From a virus: 39,184 nucleotides of DNA. Location: IMG/VR virus record IMGVR_UViG_3300037189_018230, positions 1-39,184 of that record; one strand, written 5' to 3'. Within the stretch, counting starts at the first letter, position 1. Each line of letters opens with the position of its first letter. This document shows, one piece after another, positions 30,531 through 38,883 of the stretch. The notes under the pieces are model-generated. The model was not told the DNA's origin. It made no database searches and was given only the letters and a program-made list of their open reading frames with translations. The position numbers were made by a program, and so were the translations under genes.

Positions 30531-31361
30531 ATGATCCACCGCAAGAACCTCATCAAGTTGATCGAAGCCAACGGCCGCCAACACGGCACCTGGCAGGTAT
30601 TCAGCGACTTCGTTGAGATGGCAGCGATCAGTCTCAGCAACGCGGTGGATCGGGCACAAAGCGAAGAGCGCGAGGCGCGCTATCTGGAGATCGTCCGCCG
30701 TTATTCGCGGGAGGAAGTCGAACGCTTCCCGCAGATGCTCGGCGAACTAGTGATGGAGTTGGAGAACGGGCCGGCCGACGTGCTCGGCCAAGTCTTCATG
30801 GAAATGGAGCTGGGCAACAAGTGGCACGGCCAGTTCTTCACCCCATACGAGGTCTGCCGGCTGATGGCCGGGATGATGGTGGATGACAACATGCGGGAGC
30901 TGATTGAGGCGCGGGGATTCATCCGAGCCAACGAGCCGACCTGCGGCGGTGGGGCAATGATTATCGCCTTGGCCGAGGAAATGCAGCGGGCCGGCATCAA
31001 TTACCAGCGCCATCTGCACGTCGTCGCGCAGGACTTGGACATCAAGGCCGTGCACATGACCTACGTCCAGCTCGCGCTCCTGCACATCCCGGCCGTGGTC
31101 ATTCAGGGCAACACGCTGGCACTCGAAGAACGATCCCATTGGTACACGCCGGCCCATGTCTTGGGCGGTTGGAACTGGAAACTCAAGGCAGCCGAGCGCC
31201 GCGACGAATCGCCGCGTGAAGAGTCCGCCCCCATCGTCATCGACAGCGCCCCCGTCATGCCGGCGCTCAAAACCGAAATCGAAGATCCACAACCCGCGCC
31301 AGCCGTTACCGCAGGCCGGCGCAGCAAAGCCGCAAACACCAATCAACTCTCACTTTTCTAG
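30531..31361 (+). CDS. methyltransferase-like protein with clamp-binding tail
   Basis: 276 aa. GQFFTPYEVCRLMAGM (100-115) and EPTCGGGAMIIALAEEM (135-151) are motif X and I of HsdM-like N6 methyltransferases, but the expected NPPY/F motif is missing: in its place is GNTLALEERSHW (193-204). The C-terminal 55 residues are low complexity and end in NQLSLF, a good match to the beta sliding-clamp binding consensus QL(S/D)LF. It may be a non-catalytic DNA-associated factor that docks on the host clamp. It follows the active-looking methyltransferase by 10 bases. Confidence 0.78.
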   Translation: MIHRKNLIKLIEANGRQHGTWQVFSDFVEMAAISLSNAVDRAQSEEREARYLEIVRRYSREEVERFPQMLGELVMELENGPADVLGQVFMEMELGNKWHGQFFTPYEVCRLMAGMMVDDNMRELIEARGFIRANEPTCGGGAMIIALAEEMQRAGINYQRHLHVVAQDLDIKAVHMTYVQLALLHIPAVVIQGNTLALEERSHWYTPAHVLGGWNWKLKAAERRDESPREESAPIVIDSAPVMPALKTEIEDPQPAPAVTAGRRSKAANTNQLSLF

Positions 31362-31372
31362 GAGAAAACACC

Positions 31373-32092
31373 ATGAATGCACCGCAAGACTTCCGTTCCA
31401 TGACCGCCGACTCCATCGGCAAAGACCTGCTCTCCGCGCTGCTGTCGGAAATCCGCCTGCTGCCTAAGCCGTGGGATCAGATCGCCAAATCCAAGCAGGA
31501 CGACATCATCGACCGTCTGCGCAAGCGCGTCGAAACCAACGTGAAGATGGCCGTTCATCTGCTGTCCAGCCAGGGGCGCACTGTGGTGGTCGGCGACCTG
31601 GAGCAAATCACCATCAAGGACGGCGCCAAGGCAGTTATCAAGATCGGCCGCAGCGCCGAATCCCTGCACGACCTGTACGACGCCCAGGGCAAGGCCGTCC
31701 TCGTGATCGTCTCCGATGCCGGCGAGCACACCGGAGGTATGGATGGCATTACCGGCGAGGAAGATCAGCGGGCGATGGACTTGGGGCATGAGTACCACGA
31801 CAACGACGGCGGCGGCATGGACGATGCCGGCGAGCACACCGGGGACGTGATCGAGGGCGAAGTCCTCGGGCTTCCGGCGCCTGGCGATACCACCCCGACG
31901 GAAGAAGAACTCCAGCAGGCCTACGAGGACGGGAACAAGGCTGCCGAGGAAGGCAAGCCGCAGAGCGACTGCCCGATCATTCGCAGCGAGTTGGTCGTCG
32001 AGTGGATTCGCGGCTGGAAGGCGTACCACGAAGACAACCCCGGCGATCAGGCAGGCGATGAAGAAGGCTCTGGCGAAGGCGAGACGAAATGA
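31373..32092 (+). CDS. hypothetical with C-terminal RMF-like domain
   Basis: 239 aa, AGGAG before the ATG. Residues 1-110 are helical then beta (VVVGDLEQITIKDGAKAVIKIG) with no recognised fold. Residues 115-165 are acidic with DAGEHTG twice. Residues 183-219 (AYEDGNKAAEEGKPQSDCPI...EWIRGWKAY) follow the pattern of ribosome modulation factor: G-x2-A-x3-G, CP, W-x2-GW. RMF dimerises ribosomes in stationary phase. Whether this domain binds ribosomes is untested. Confidence 0.7.
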   Translation: MNAPQDFRSMTADSIGKDLLSALLSEIRLLPKPWDQIAKSKQDDIIDRLRKRVETNVKMAVHLLSSQGRTVVVGDLEQITIKDGAKAVIKIGRSAESLHDLYDAQGKAVLVIVSDAGEHTGGMDGITGEEDQRAMDLGHEYHDNDGGGMDDAGEHTGDVIEGEVLGLPAPGDTTPTEEELQQAYEDGNKAAEEGKPQSDCPIIRSELVVEWIRGWKAYHEDNPGDQAGDEEGSGEGETK

Positions 32093-32304
32093 ATCTGCCC
32101 ATCATCAAACCCGAAAACACACTCCGCGACGCGATCAAGGAAATGGCCGACATGAACGCCGGCATGGTTCGGGTGGTTTTCTCCAGCGTGGATGAAAACG
32201 CTACCGGGGCAATCATTCTGCTGCGCGGCGAGGACACCCAACGCTACATCGACGCCATCGACAAGGTGGAATCAGAACTGGAGGTAGAAGGACATGAAGG
32301 TTGA
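32089..32304 (+). CDS. small hypothetical
   Basis: 71 aa, overlapping genes on both sides (ATGA start; its end overlaps the ATPase by 11 bases). It is rich in Asp/Glu, with NAGMVRVVFSSVDENATGAIILLRG as a beta-like middle. No family known. Tight coupling to the ATPase suggests a small partner or regulator of it. Confidence 0.65.
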   Translation: MNLPIIKPENTLRDAIKEMADMNAGMVRVVFSSVDENATGAIILLRGEDTQRYIDAIDKVESELEVEGHEG

Positions 32305-34063
32305 ACAACTCTCCATCACCAACGTGATCGGGGCACGCCGGGCCGACATCCGGCCGACCGTCCCGGTCACGATGATTGCCGGCGCGAATGGGGCCGGCAA
32401 GACCAGCCTGCGCGATGCCATCGCCCTGGCACTGACCGCCGACCTTTGCCGCGTTGCGCTCAAGAAGGAAGTCGGCGCCCTGGTTACCGACGGCCAGCCC
32501 GACGGAACGGTAGAGCTGATTGTCGACGGCGAAGTGTTCGCCGTGACAATCACCGAAGCCGGCAAGGTCATCGACAATCAAGCCGGGCGCGACACGCCGC
32601 TGGAGCTGCCCTATATCCTCGACGGCTCGCGCTTTGCTCGTGCATCGGCAGACGAGCGCCGGGGGCTGCTGTTCGGCATAACCGGCTGCGCTGCCACTCC
32701 CGACGAGGTGAAAAAGCGCCTCATGGCTCGCGGGGTGGATGAGGCCCGCGCCAACAGCATCACGCCTTACCTGCGGGCTGGGTTCCCGGAGGCGCAGAAG
32801 GAAGCCCAGGCGAAGGCCCGCGAAGCCAAGGCAAGCTGGCGCACCGTGACCGGCGAAACCTACGGCGACAAGAAAGGGGCAAGCTGGAAGGCCGAAGGCG
32901 GCGACGTTGCCGCACTCAAGGCAGAGGCCGCGCTGAAAGCCGACGACGCGGCCGAGATCGACAGCCAACTGGAAGCCGCCAACCAGCAGCTCGGCGCGCT
33001 CCAGTCCGACGCCAACAAAGCGAAGTCCCGCAATGCCGAAATCGACGGGCTGCGCGAGAAGGCCGAGCGCATCGATCGCATCCAGGCCAAGCTCGACAAG
33101 GATCGTACCGACCGGCACGAGTGGGAGAAGAAGGTCGAGGAAACGAAGCTGGCGGCCCACGGCATTCGCGCCGGCTCGACTGCTTGCGCCTGCCCGGAGT
33201 GCGGCGCCGCGCTGATCTTCGCGCAGGGCCGCCTGATTCCTCATGGCGACATGCAAGGCAATGACGACGCGGCCGTGAAGTTGCCGGAATACGAACGGGC
33301 GCTGAACCTGCTCGACAGCGCCGTGAAGAACGGCGAGCGCGACCTTGCCGCAGCATTGTCCGCCAAGGAACAGCTCAAGCATCTGGAAGCCGATGCAGCC
33401 GCAGCGCCGAGCGATGGCGCACTGCTCGAAGCGAAATCCAAGGTCGATGAACTGCGCGCCAGCCGGAAAGAAGCGCAGGCCAAGCTCGAATCGGTACGCG
33501 ATGCCGAGCGCAAGGCAGCCGAGGCCGAGAGCAAGACCAAGGCAGCCGCCCAGCACCATGCGAACGTGCAGGCATGGGACAAGATCGCCGAGCACCTGGC
33601 CCCGACCGGCATCCCGGCCGAAATCCTCGCCGATGCTCTGCGGCCATTCTCTGACCGGCTGTCGATGACATCGAAGCTGGCCGGCTGGAAGCTGCCCGTG
33701 ATCGACGGCGACATGAACATCGCCGTCGGTGGCCGCCCCTACGGCCTGCTATCCGAATCGGAGAAATGGCGCGCTGACTGCCTGCTGGCCGAAGCCATCA
33801 GCCACGTTTCCGGCCGTCGCCTTCTGGTGCTCGACCGCATGGACGTGCTCGATGCGCCGGGCCGCAATGACCTGATTTTCTGGCTGGCCGACATGGCGGA
33901 CGCCAACGCATTCGACACCGCCCTTGTGCTCGGCACGATGCGCCGTGACCAGCTCGAAAAGGCACTGCCGGGCCTGCCGGATAACTTCGGCGTGTTCTGG
34001 ATGGAAGGAGGGAATCTGGAGGCCATGAGCGCGACGGCGAAGGCTGCGGAGGTGGCAGCATGA
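32294..34063 (+). CDS. SbcC/Rad50-like ATPase with CxxC hook
   Basis: 589 aa. Walker A GANGAGKTS (30-38), a long coiled coil (about 165-430) interrupted by ACACPECGAAL with Cys300/Cys303, a candidate zinc hook, then an ABC signature LLSESEKW (485-492) and Walker B RLLVLDRMDVLD (509-520). In canonical Rad50/SMC ATPases Asp is followed by Glu, here Arg515. It probably works on DNA ends or recombination intermediates with RecT and the nuclease. No SbcD-like nuclease gene is seen nearby. Confidence 0.85.
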   Translation: MKVEQLSITNVIGARRADIRPTVPVTMIAGANGAGKTSLRDAIALALTADLCRVALKKEVGALVTDGQPDGTVELIVDGEVFAVTITEAGKVIDNQAGRDTPLELPYILDGSRFARASADERRGLLFGITGCAATPDEVKKRLMARGVDEARANSITPYLRAGFPEAQKEAQAKAREAKASWRTVTGETYGDKKGASWKAEGGDVAALKAEAALKADDAAEIDSQLEAANQQLGALQSDANKAKSRNAEIDGLREKAERIDRIQAKLDKDRTDRHEWEKKVEETKLAAHGIRAGSTACACPECGAALIFAQGRLIPHGDMQGNDDAAVKLPEYERALNLLDSAVKNGERDLAAALSAKEQLKHLEADAAAAPSDGALLEAKSKVDELRASRKEAQAKLESVRDAERKAAEAESKTKAAAQHHANVQAWDKIAEHLAPTGIPAEILADALRPFSDRLSMTSKLAGWKLPVIDGDMNIAVGGRPYGLLSESEKWRADCLLAEAISHVSGRRLLVLDRMDVLDAPGRNDLIFWLADMADANAFDTALVLGTMRRDQLEKALPGLPDNFGVFWMEGGNLEAMSATAKAAEVAA

Positions 34064-34698
34064 AAGAGCGCCCTATCCTGTTCAGCGCGCCGATGGTGCG
34101 CGCCATCCTCGAAGGCCGGAAGAGTCAGACGCGGCGGGTTGTGAAAGACACCGGGCTGTATGCCATCGAGGACCACCACGGCGCTGAGACGGCAATGCGC
34201 GAGCGGAGAAACCTTGCGACGCGTTGTCCCTACGGCCAGCCCGGAGACCGGCTGTGGGTGCGCGAGACGTTCCAGCCGCTGTTCGCCGATGGCGTCGAAA
34301 ACCATTCGGAAACCGACTGGAAGACCGGCAAGGGCTATGCCATCAGCTACCCGGCAACGGACGGTATTCAGGAGTTCCTTGACCTGGACGACAACATCAG
34401 CAGCGCCTGCAAGCCATCCATCCACATGCCCCGCTGGGGCAGCCGCATCATGCTGGAGATCACCGGCGTCCGCGTCGAGCGGTTGCAGGACATCAGCGAT
34501 GACGACTGCCTTGCCGAAGGCATCGCCCAGGTCGTGCGCGAGAGACTGCCGAGCATTCAGCAGTGCGGCGAATACGACGCCATCGATGTTGATCCCGTGG
34601 CCGAGTATCGGGCGCTGTGGGAAACGATCAACGGCTCCGGTGCTTGGGATGTTAATCCGTGGGTGTTTGCCGTCGGGTTCAAGGTGGTGCAGCCATGA
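34060..34698 (+). CDS. conserved phage protein, ASCH/PUA-like pattern
   Basis: 212 aa. N-terminus KERPILFSAPMVRAILEGRKSQTRRVVK, then CPYGQPGDRLWVRETF, SIHMPRWGSRIMLEITGVRVERLQDIS, and the C-terminal ALWETINGSGAWDVNPWVF. This set of motifs is a familiar phage family with an ASCH/PUA-like fold; some are named morphogenetic, but evidence is weak. RNA or modified-DNA binding is possible. ATGA overlaps link it to both neighbours. Confidence 0.78.
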   Translation: MKERPILFSAPMVRAILEGRKSQTRRVVKDTGLYAIEDHHGAETAMRERRNLATRCPYGQPGDRLWVRETFQPLFADGVENHSETDWKTGKGYAISYPATDGIQEFLDLDDNISSACKPSIHMPRWGSRIMLEITGVRVERLQDISDDDCLAEGIAQVVRERLPSIQQCGEYDAIDVDPVAEYRALWETINGSGAWDVNPWVFAVGFKVVQP

Positions 34699-34895
34699 TC
34701 GAGAATAGCGAACGCGCCTCTGCCATCCACCGCGCCCGCGTCTATCTGCGCGAGGCCCGGTCACGGGCTGGCAACCCTGCCCAGCGCGGGTTCTGCTTTG
34801 TCCTGCTTGGCTGGGCCGCCAACGCCCGCCGGCAGGCCGTGCAGGCAATGCGCCAGCAGCCCATCCAGGGCGACCTGTTCGGGGGTGCAGCATGA
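34695..34895 (+). CDS. small basic protein ending in QGDLF
   Basis: 66 aa, ATG at 34695 overlapping the previous stop. Helical and basic (ASAIHRARVYLREARSRAG; ANARRQAVQAMRQQ). The C-terminus [12 protein letters not shown] contains QGDLF, close to the beta-clamp binding consensus Q-x-D/S-L-F. It might bind the sliding clamp; otherwise unknown. Confidence 0.62.
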   Translation: MIENSERASAIHRARVYLREARSRAGNPAQRGFCFVLLGWAANARRQAVQAMRQQPIQGDLFGGAA

Positions 34896-35209
34896 CACGC
34901 CACGCCACCGATTACGGAGCCTACGAGGTCACGCCGTTGCCCGGTCAGCCGCAAGTCGCGGTGTGCCACGGGTTCATGGTGCCGCAGGACATGCGCGGCC
35001 GTGGATACGGCCACATGCTCAAGGCCCATCAGGGAGCAACCCTACGGGCGCAACTGCATGACTTCGCCATCTGCACGGTCGCCTCCGGCAACGCTGCCCA
35101 GCAGCGAGTCCTTGAGGCTGCCGGCTGGAAAAAACTGGCCGAATTCGAGAACACCCGCAGCGGCGAGACAACCGAGCTGTGGGGCCACAACGTGAAGGGG
35201 GCCGAGTAA
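34892..35209 (+). CDS. GNAT-like acetyltransferase
   Basis: 105 aa, shorter than typical GNATs (about 140-160). [20 protein letters not shown] (28-47) is motif A (R-G-x-G-x-G) for acetyl-CoA binding; [20 protein letters not shown] is the usual end of the fold. The substrate is unknown. It sits between the QGDLF protein and SSB, an unusual place for an acetyltransferase. Confidence 0.7.
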   Translation: MTRHATDYGAYEVTPLPGQPQVAVCHGFMVPQDMRGRGYGHMLKAHQGATLRAQLHDFAICTVASGNAAQQRVLEAAGWKKLAEFENTRSGETTELWGHNVKGAE

Positions 35210-35676
35210 TGGCGTCCGTCAACAAAGCGATCCTCGTCGGCAACCTCGGCAAAGACCCGGAGATGCGCTACATGAGCGGCGGCGACGCGGTGTGCAACAT
35301 CACCATCGCCACTTCTGAAAGCTGGAAGGACAAGAACACCGGGGAGAAGCGCGAAATCACCGAGTGGCACAAGGTCGTTTTCTACCGGAAGTTGGCCGAA
35401 ATCGCCGGCCAGTACTTGAAGAAAGGCAGCAGCGTCTATATCGAGGGCCGGATCAAGACCCGGAAGTGGCAGGACAAGGACGGGAACGATCGCTACACCA
35501 CCGAGATCGAGGCCACCGAAATGCAGATGCTCGGCAGCCGTCAGCCCGGCGGGCAGTCCGACCAAGGCGGATACCAGCCGCCCCCATCGCGCCCGGCCGG
35601 CGGCAATGCCGGCCAGCAGCAACGCCAACCCCAACGCCAGGCGTATGACGACCTCGGCGATGACATACCTTTTTAG
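35209..35676 (+). CDS. ssb: single-stranded DNA-binding protein
   Basis: 155 aa, ATG at 35209 overlapping the previous TAA. The OB-fold is clear: [55 protein letters not shown] (residues about 50-90). A Gly/Gln/Pro-rich linker leads to the tip DDLGDDIPF, which recruits host repair and replication proteins. It protects single strands for RecT and replication. Confidence 0.95.
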   Translation: MASVNKAILVGNLGKDPEMRYMSGGDAVCNITIATSESWKDKNTGEKREITEWHKVVFYRKLAEIAGQYLKKGSSVYIEGRIKTRKWQDKDGNDRYTTEIEATEMQMLGSRQPGGQSDQGGYQPPPSRPAGGNAGQQQRQPQRQAYDDLGDDIPF

Positions 35677-35690
35677 CGGGAAGCACGACC

Positions 35691-36533
35691 ATGAACGACC
35701 TGAAAAAACTCATCACCGCCCACCTCCGCAAGACCGAGGAAGCGACAGCCAAACAGATCGCCGCAGCAATCGGCTATCGGGAATCGCAGAGCAGCGTGAA
35801 CAACGTCCTGAATGCGCTGCGCACCGAGGGAACCGTTGAGTGCGAGAAGCGCAAGGGAAAAGGAAACGAGCTGATTTACTGGCTGGCCAGCGCCGCGCAT
35901 GAAGATGAAGATGCGATGTCGGAGGCCGACGCCAATCTGCTCGCCCTGGCCAACCGCGAACTCAGTGAGCGCCTCCGGTTCCTGCTGGATGCAATCGGGG
36001 CCGTCGACGATTCCGGCGATGGCGTGATCGCTGCCGCTGCGATGGCCAAGATTCACCGCGAGAAGGCGAAGCTCGCGGAGGGCTTGGAATCCGGTGGCCG
36101 AGCCCTCAAGGAGCGAAACGACGAACTGGAGAAAGAGGCCAAGAAGTTGCGCCACGACCTCAAGAACGCCGAGGCCGGCGGCACGATGATGAAGGAACAC
36201 GCCGAGCGCGCCGAGAAGCAACGCGACGCATGGCGCGAAGCAATCGGCGAAATCAGCGGAGAGGACACGCCGATCAACGCGGCATCCTATATCGCCGGCC
36301 TCAAGCGTCGCATCGCCGAGCTGGAAGCTAAGGCAGCCATTCCTGCCGCGCCGAAGGTTCAGCAGAAGCGGCAGGCGACGCCGCGCCGACCTTTCACCGT
36401 TACCGGACTGACCGGGTATCACGCGCAGAACGGCCGCGTGACGCTGTTCGTGGATCGCCGCCTGTCCGCCCGCAGCATCACACTACCGGCCGACCGGCTC
36501 AACCAACTGGCAGAGATGGCGCGGGGTGCGTGA
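35691..36533 (+). CDS. HTH plus coiled-coil early protein
   Basis: 280 aa. N-terminal 65 residues form a winged helix (ATAKQIAAAIGYRESQSSVNNVLNALRTEGTVE). Residues 95-220 are a charged coiled coil (ALKERNDELEKEAKKLRHDLKNAE), and a beta-rich end (RVTLFVDRRLSARSITLPADRL) follows. Related layouts occur among phage early proteins of unknown function. It may be a DNA-bridging or regulatory factor. Confidence 0.72.
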   Translation: MNDLKKLITAHLRKTEEATAKQIAAAIGYRESQSSVNNVLNALRTEGTVECEKRKGKGNELIYWLASAAHEDEDAMSEADANLLALANRELSERLRFLLDAIGAVDDSGDGVIAAAAMAKIHREKAKLAEGLESGGRALKERNDELEKEAKKLRHDLKNAEAGGTMMKEHAERAEKQRDAWREAIGEISGEDTPINAASYIAGLKRRIAELEAKAAIPAAPKVQQKRQATPRRPFTVTGLTGYHAQNGRVTLFVDRRLSARSITLPADRLNQLAEMARGA

Positions 36534-36745
36534 TGGTCAGCAGGAGCCACACCGGGCACCGTTGCGGCGAGACGCATCACCGCGCCCGCCTCACCGACGA
36601 CCAGGTGCGCGAAATGCGGCGGCTCTATGAGGACTGGAAGGCCAAGGGGTCGCGGAAAGGCTACGCGACCTTGGCCGCCATCTTCGGCTGCGGCGAATCG
36701 ACGGCCAGAGACATCATTACCTACCGGACACGGTGGGCAGCATGA
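36533..36745 (+). CDS. small HTH protein
   Basis: 70 aa, ATG at 36533 (TGATG overlap). HRARLTDDQVREMRRLYEDWKAKGSRKGYATLAAIFGCGESTARDIITYRTRW (residues about 17-69) looks like a resolvase-type helix-turn-helix. It is coupled to the next gene by ATGA, suggesting a joint role with AlpA in control of excision or of int. Confidence 0.72.
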   Translation: MVSRSHTGHRCGETHHRARLTDDQVREMRRLYEDWKAKGSRKGYATLAAIFGCGESTARDIITYRTRWAA

Positions 36746-36993
36746 CGAAACAGACAGGAGAAAACGAAGTGAGCGAAAAAATCATCCGCCTGCCCAAGGT
36801 CAAGGAAATGGTCGGGCTGGGCACCACGGCGATCTACGAGAAGATGAAGCGCGGGGAGTTCCCGAAACAGATCAAGCTCGGGCGCTTGTCGGGCTGGGTC
36901 GAGTCGGAGATTCAGGCATGGATCAGTCAGCAGATTCGTCAGAGTCGGACGGATCAGCCGGCGAACTCGTCGCCTCATGCTCAGGCAGCTTGA
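36742..36993 (+). CDS. alpA: AlpA-like excisionase/regulator
   Basis: 83 aa from the ATG at 36742; a GTG at 36769 has a better ribosome site (AGGAG, eight bases away) and gives 74 aa. IIRLPKVKEMVGLGTTAIYEKMKRGEFPKQIKLGRLSGWVESEIQAWI (about 15-62) is the AlpA/MerR-like winged helix, used as excisionase or int activator. It ends inside the integrase gene, on the other strand, overlapping 71 bases. Confidence 0.88.
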   Translation: MTKQTGENEVSEKIIRLPKVKEMVGLGTTAIYEKMKRGEFPKQIKLGRLSGWVESEIQAWISQQIRQSRTDQPANSSPHAQAA

Positions 36994-38194
36994 GCGTCGA
37001 ACCGGTGTCGCGCTCCGGAATGCTATCGATCCAGTCGGCCCAGGCCTGCATCATTTCACGCCGCTCGGTCATGTATTCGGCGTGGTTGTAGGCCGCCTTC
37101 GTCTTGTTTTCCTCGACGTGGGCGAGCTGGAGCTCAATCACCTCGGGACGGAATCCCATTTCATGCAGTTGAGTCGAGGCGGTGGCGCGGAAATCGTGCC
37201 CCGTCCAAAGGCCCGAAGCGTAGCCCATGTGCTCAAGGGCGCGATTGATCGTCGTCGCGCTCATCACATCATCCGGGCGCCGGAAATTCGGGAACAGCCA
37301 CAGGCCTGCCCCGGTAATCCGTTTCAGGTCATCCAGTAGGGCAATCGCCTGCCGCGCCAGAGGGACGACGTGAAGCCGTCGTTTTTTCATCCGCTCAGGC
37401 GGAATCTTCCACTCTGCCGCCTCAATATCGAACTCGGCCCACGGCGCCTTGCGTAGCTCGACCGTCCGCACGAAGGTGTAGAGCATCAGCCGCATGGCAA
37501 TGACGGTCGTTCTGTTGCCGCCATACTTCGTCAGCCGCGCCTTGAAGTCGCCGATCTGGTCGGCCGACATCGGCTTGCTGTGATTGACCTGCGGCCGTTG
37601 GATTGCCCCCTTGAGGGCCGCTGCTGGGTCGCCATCGGCCCTCAACGTCACGACGGCATGACGGAATATCGCCGAGCACCACTGCCGCAGTTGCAGGGCG
37701 TATGTCTCTGCCCCGCGCCGCTCCATCGCCTGCAAGATTTCGAGCAAGTGCGCCGCCGTGACATTGCGAATCGGCAGGCGGCCGATTTTCGGGAAAGCGT
37801 TCTGCTCAAGGCAGCTCGTCGCCTGCTTGTGGTAGTACGGTGTCCACTTTTCCTTCTTCCGCTCCAACCACTCGCGGGAAACGGCCTCGAAGGTGTTGGC
37901 CCGTTCGTGGGTCTGACGAATCTTCTCCGTCTTTTTCTCGTGCGTCGGGTTGATCCCTTGCTTGACCAGCTCGCGCAGGCGCTCCCGTTCTCGCCGGGCT
38001 TCCGACAGTGAAACCGATGGATACTCGCCTATCGTGTAGCGCCCGTCCTTCTCCGGGGTCAGCCAGTACCGGTAGCGCCAGATTTTCGCCCCCGTCGGCC
38101 GGATGTCCAGATACAGCCCGTTCCCGTCGTTGAGGGTGATTGGCTTGTCGCCTGGCTTGGCGTTCCTGATCTTTGTGTCTGTCAGCGCCGGCAT
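36923..38194 (-). CDS. int: tyrosine integrase, P4 family
   Basis: 423 aa from the ATG at 38194 (MPALTDTKIRNAKPGDK). N-terminal DUF4102-type arm-binding domain (1-90), core-binding domain, then a catalytic domain with Arg in YTFVRTVELRKAPW, Lys in MKKRRLHVVPL, HDFRATASTQLHEMG (H-x2-R), LAHVEENK and Tyr in KAAYNHAEY. It inserts and removes the phage genome. The start overlaps the GIY-YIG stop (TGATG), so the two are translated together. The acidic C-terminal tail past NVKLPEH-like residues is unusual and overlaps AlpA. Confidence 0.93.
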   Translation of the reverse strand: MPALTDTKIRNAKPGDKPITLNDGNGLYLDIRPTGAKIWRYRYWLTPEKDGRYTIGEYPSVSLSEARRERERLRELVKQGINPTHEKKTEKIRQTHERANTFEAVSREWLERKKEKWTPYYHKQATSCLEQNAFPKIGRLPIRNVTAAHLLEILQAMERRGAETYALQLRQWCSAIFRHAVVTLRADGDPAAALKGAIQRPQVNHSKPMSADQIGDFKARLTKYGGNRTTVIAMRLMLYTFVRTVELRKAPWAEFDIEAAEWKIPPERMKKRRLHVVPLARQAIALLDDLKRITGAGLWLFPNFRRPDDVMSATTINRALEHMGYASGLWTGHDFRATASTQLHEMGFRPEVIELQLAHVEENKTKAAYNHAEYMTERREMMQAWADWIDSIPERDTGSTLKLPEHEATSSPADPSDSDESAD

Positions 38195-38883
38195 CACTTC
38201 ACCCCGGCCAGCTTGAGAATCTTGTCGAGGCTCAATGGGGCGCATGGCGTCCCGGACTGCTCGCCATTCAGCGGCGGACGCAGGACATGGATGTAAAGCG
38301 ACTCCAGCAGATCGAGGGCGGATTCATCACAGGCAACGAAGCCGAAGCGGTCGAATTCCTTCTGCGCCCGATGCTGCAAGATGCGGGCATGGACATTGAC
38401 CGACTGCCCGACATAGACCACGACGCCACGGAGGATCAGAAAATAGACGCCGCAGGTATCGGCGACACTTTCGCTTTGCGTGACGATCTCTTCCTCGGTA
38501 AGCAGAGTGGCCCCGGTCAATGACTTAGCATGGCCTCGCAACGCATTGACCATCTCGGCCTGATTCACCTGTGCCGCGAGTATCGCCCGCCGGGCTTCGA
38601 GGTCGGCGACGATCGAGCGCAGCTCGTCGGCCTTCGCACGCAAGCACTCGACGGCAAACTTTCCATCCGGCGGAGGGGTGATGGCGTGGCAGTGCGCCCG
38701 CGCCCTGGCCACAAGATCAAGCAGACGGAAGCGGCCGTCACGGCTCTGGAATGGCTGACCAAGGCGCTCGAATCTGCCCGCGTAGCTCGCGGCAAGAATG
38801 CCGTCGATCATGGCGTATTTGTTGAGTTCCTTGGGCTTCAACCACGCCCTGAATGCCTCTCTTGGAATGAAATCTGGCCGCAT
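38194..38883 (-). CDS. GIY-YIG domain protein coupled to integrase
   Basis: 229 aa. Residues 1-140 are helical and charged, with no recognised domain. A GIY-YIG fold occupies 144-208: CGVYFLI (GVY as GIY), VVYVGQS (YVG as YIG), Arg167 in HARILQH, Glu194 in LLESLYIHVLRPPLN. Key catalytic residues are retained. Its 3' end overlaps the int start. A GAGGTG ribosome site precedes the ATG. A nuclease acting near att, or a moron, are both possible. Confidence 0.82.
   Translation of the reverse strand: MRPDFIPREAFRAWLKPKELNKYAMIDGILAASYAGRFERLGQPFQSRDGRFRLLDLVARARAHCHAITPPPDGKFAVECLRAKADELRSIVADLEARRAILAAQVNQAEMVNALRGHAKSLTGATLLTEEEIVTQSESVADTCGVYFLILRGVVVYVGQSVNVHARILQHRAQKEFDRFGFVACDESALDLLESLYIHVLRPPLNGEQSGTPCAPLSLDKILKLAGVK

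Noticed and set aside
28297-30640. Long minus-strand frames (514 and 479 codons)
   Set aside because: Antisense to recT and the methyltransferase genes; Arg/Ala/Gly-rich noise.
32213-34908. Long minus-strand frames (460 and 389 codons)
   Set aside because: Antisense to the Rad50-like ATPase and following genes; low-complexity composition.
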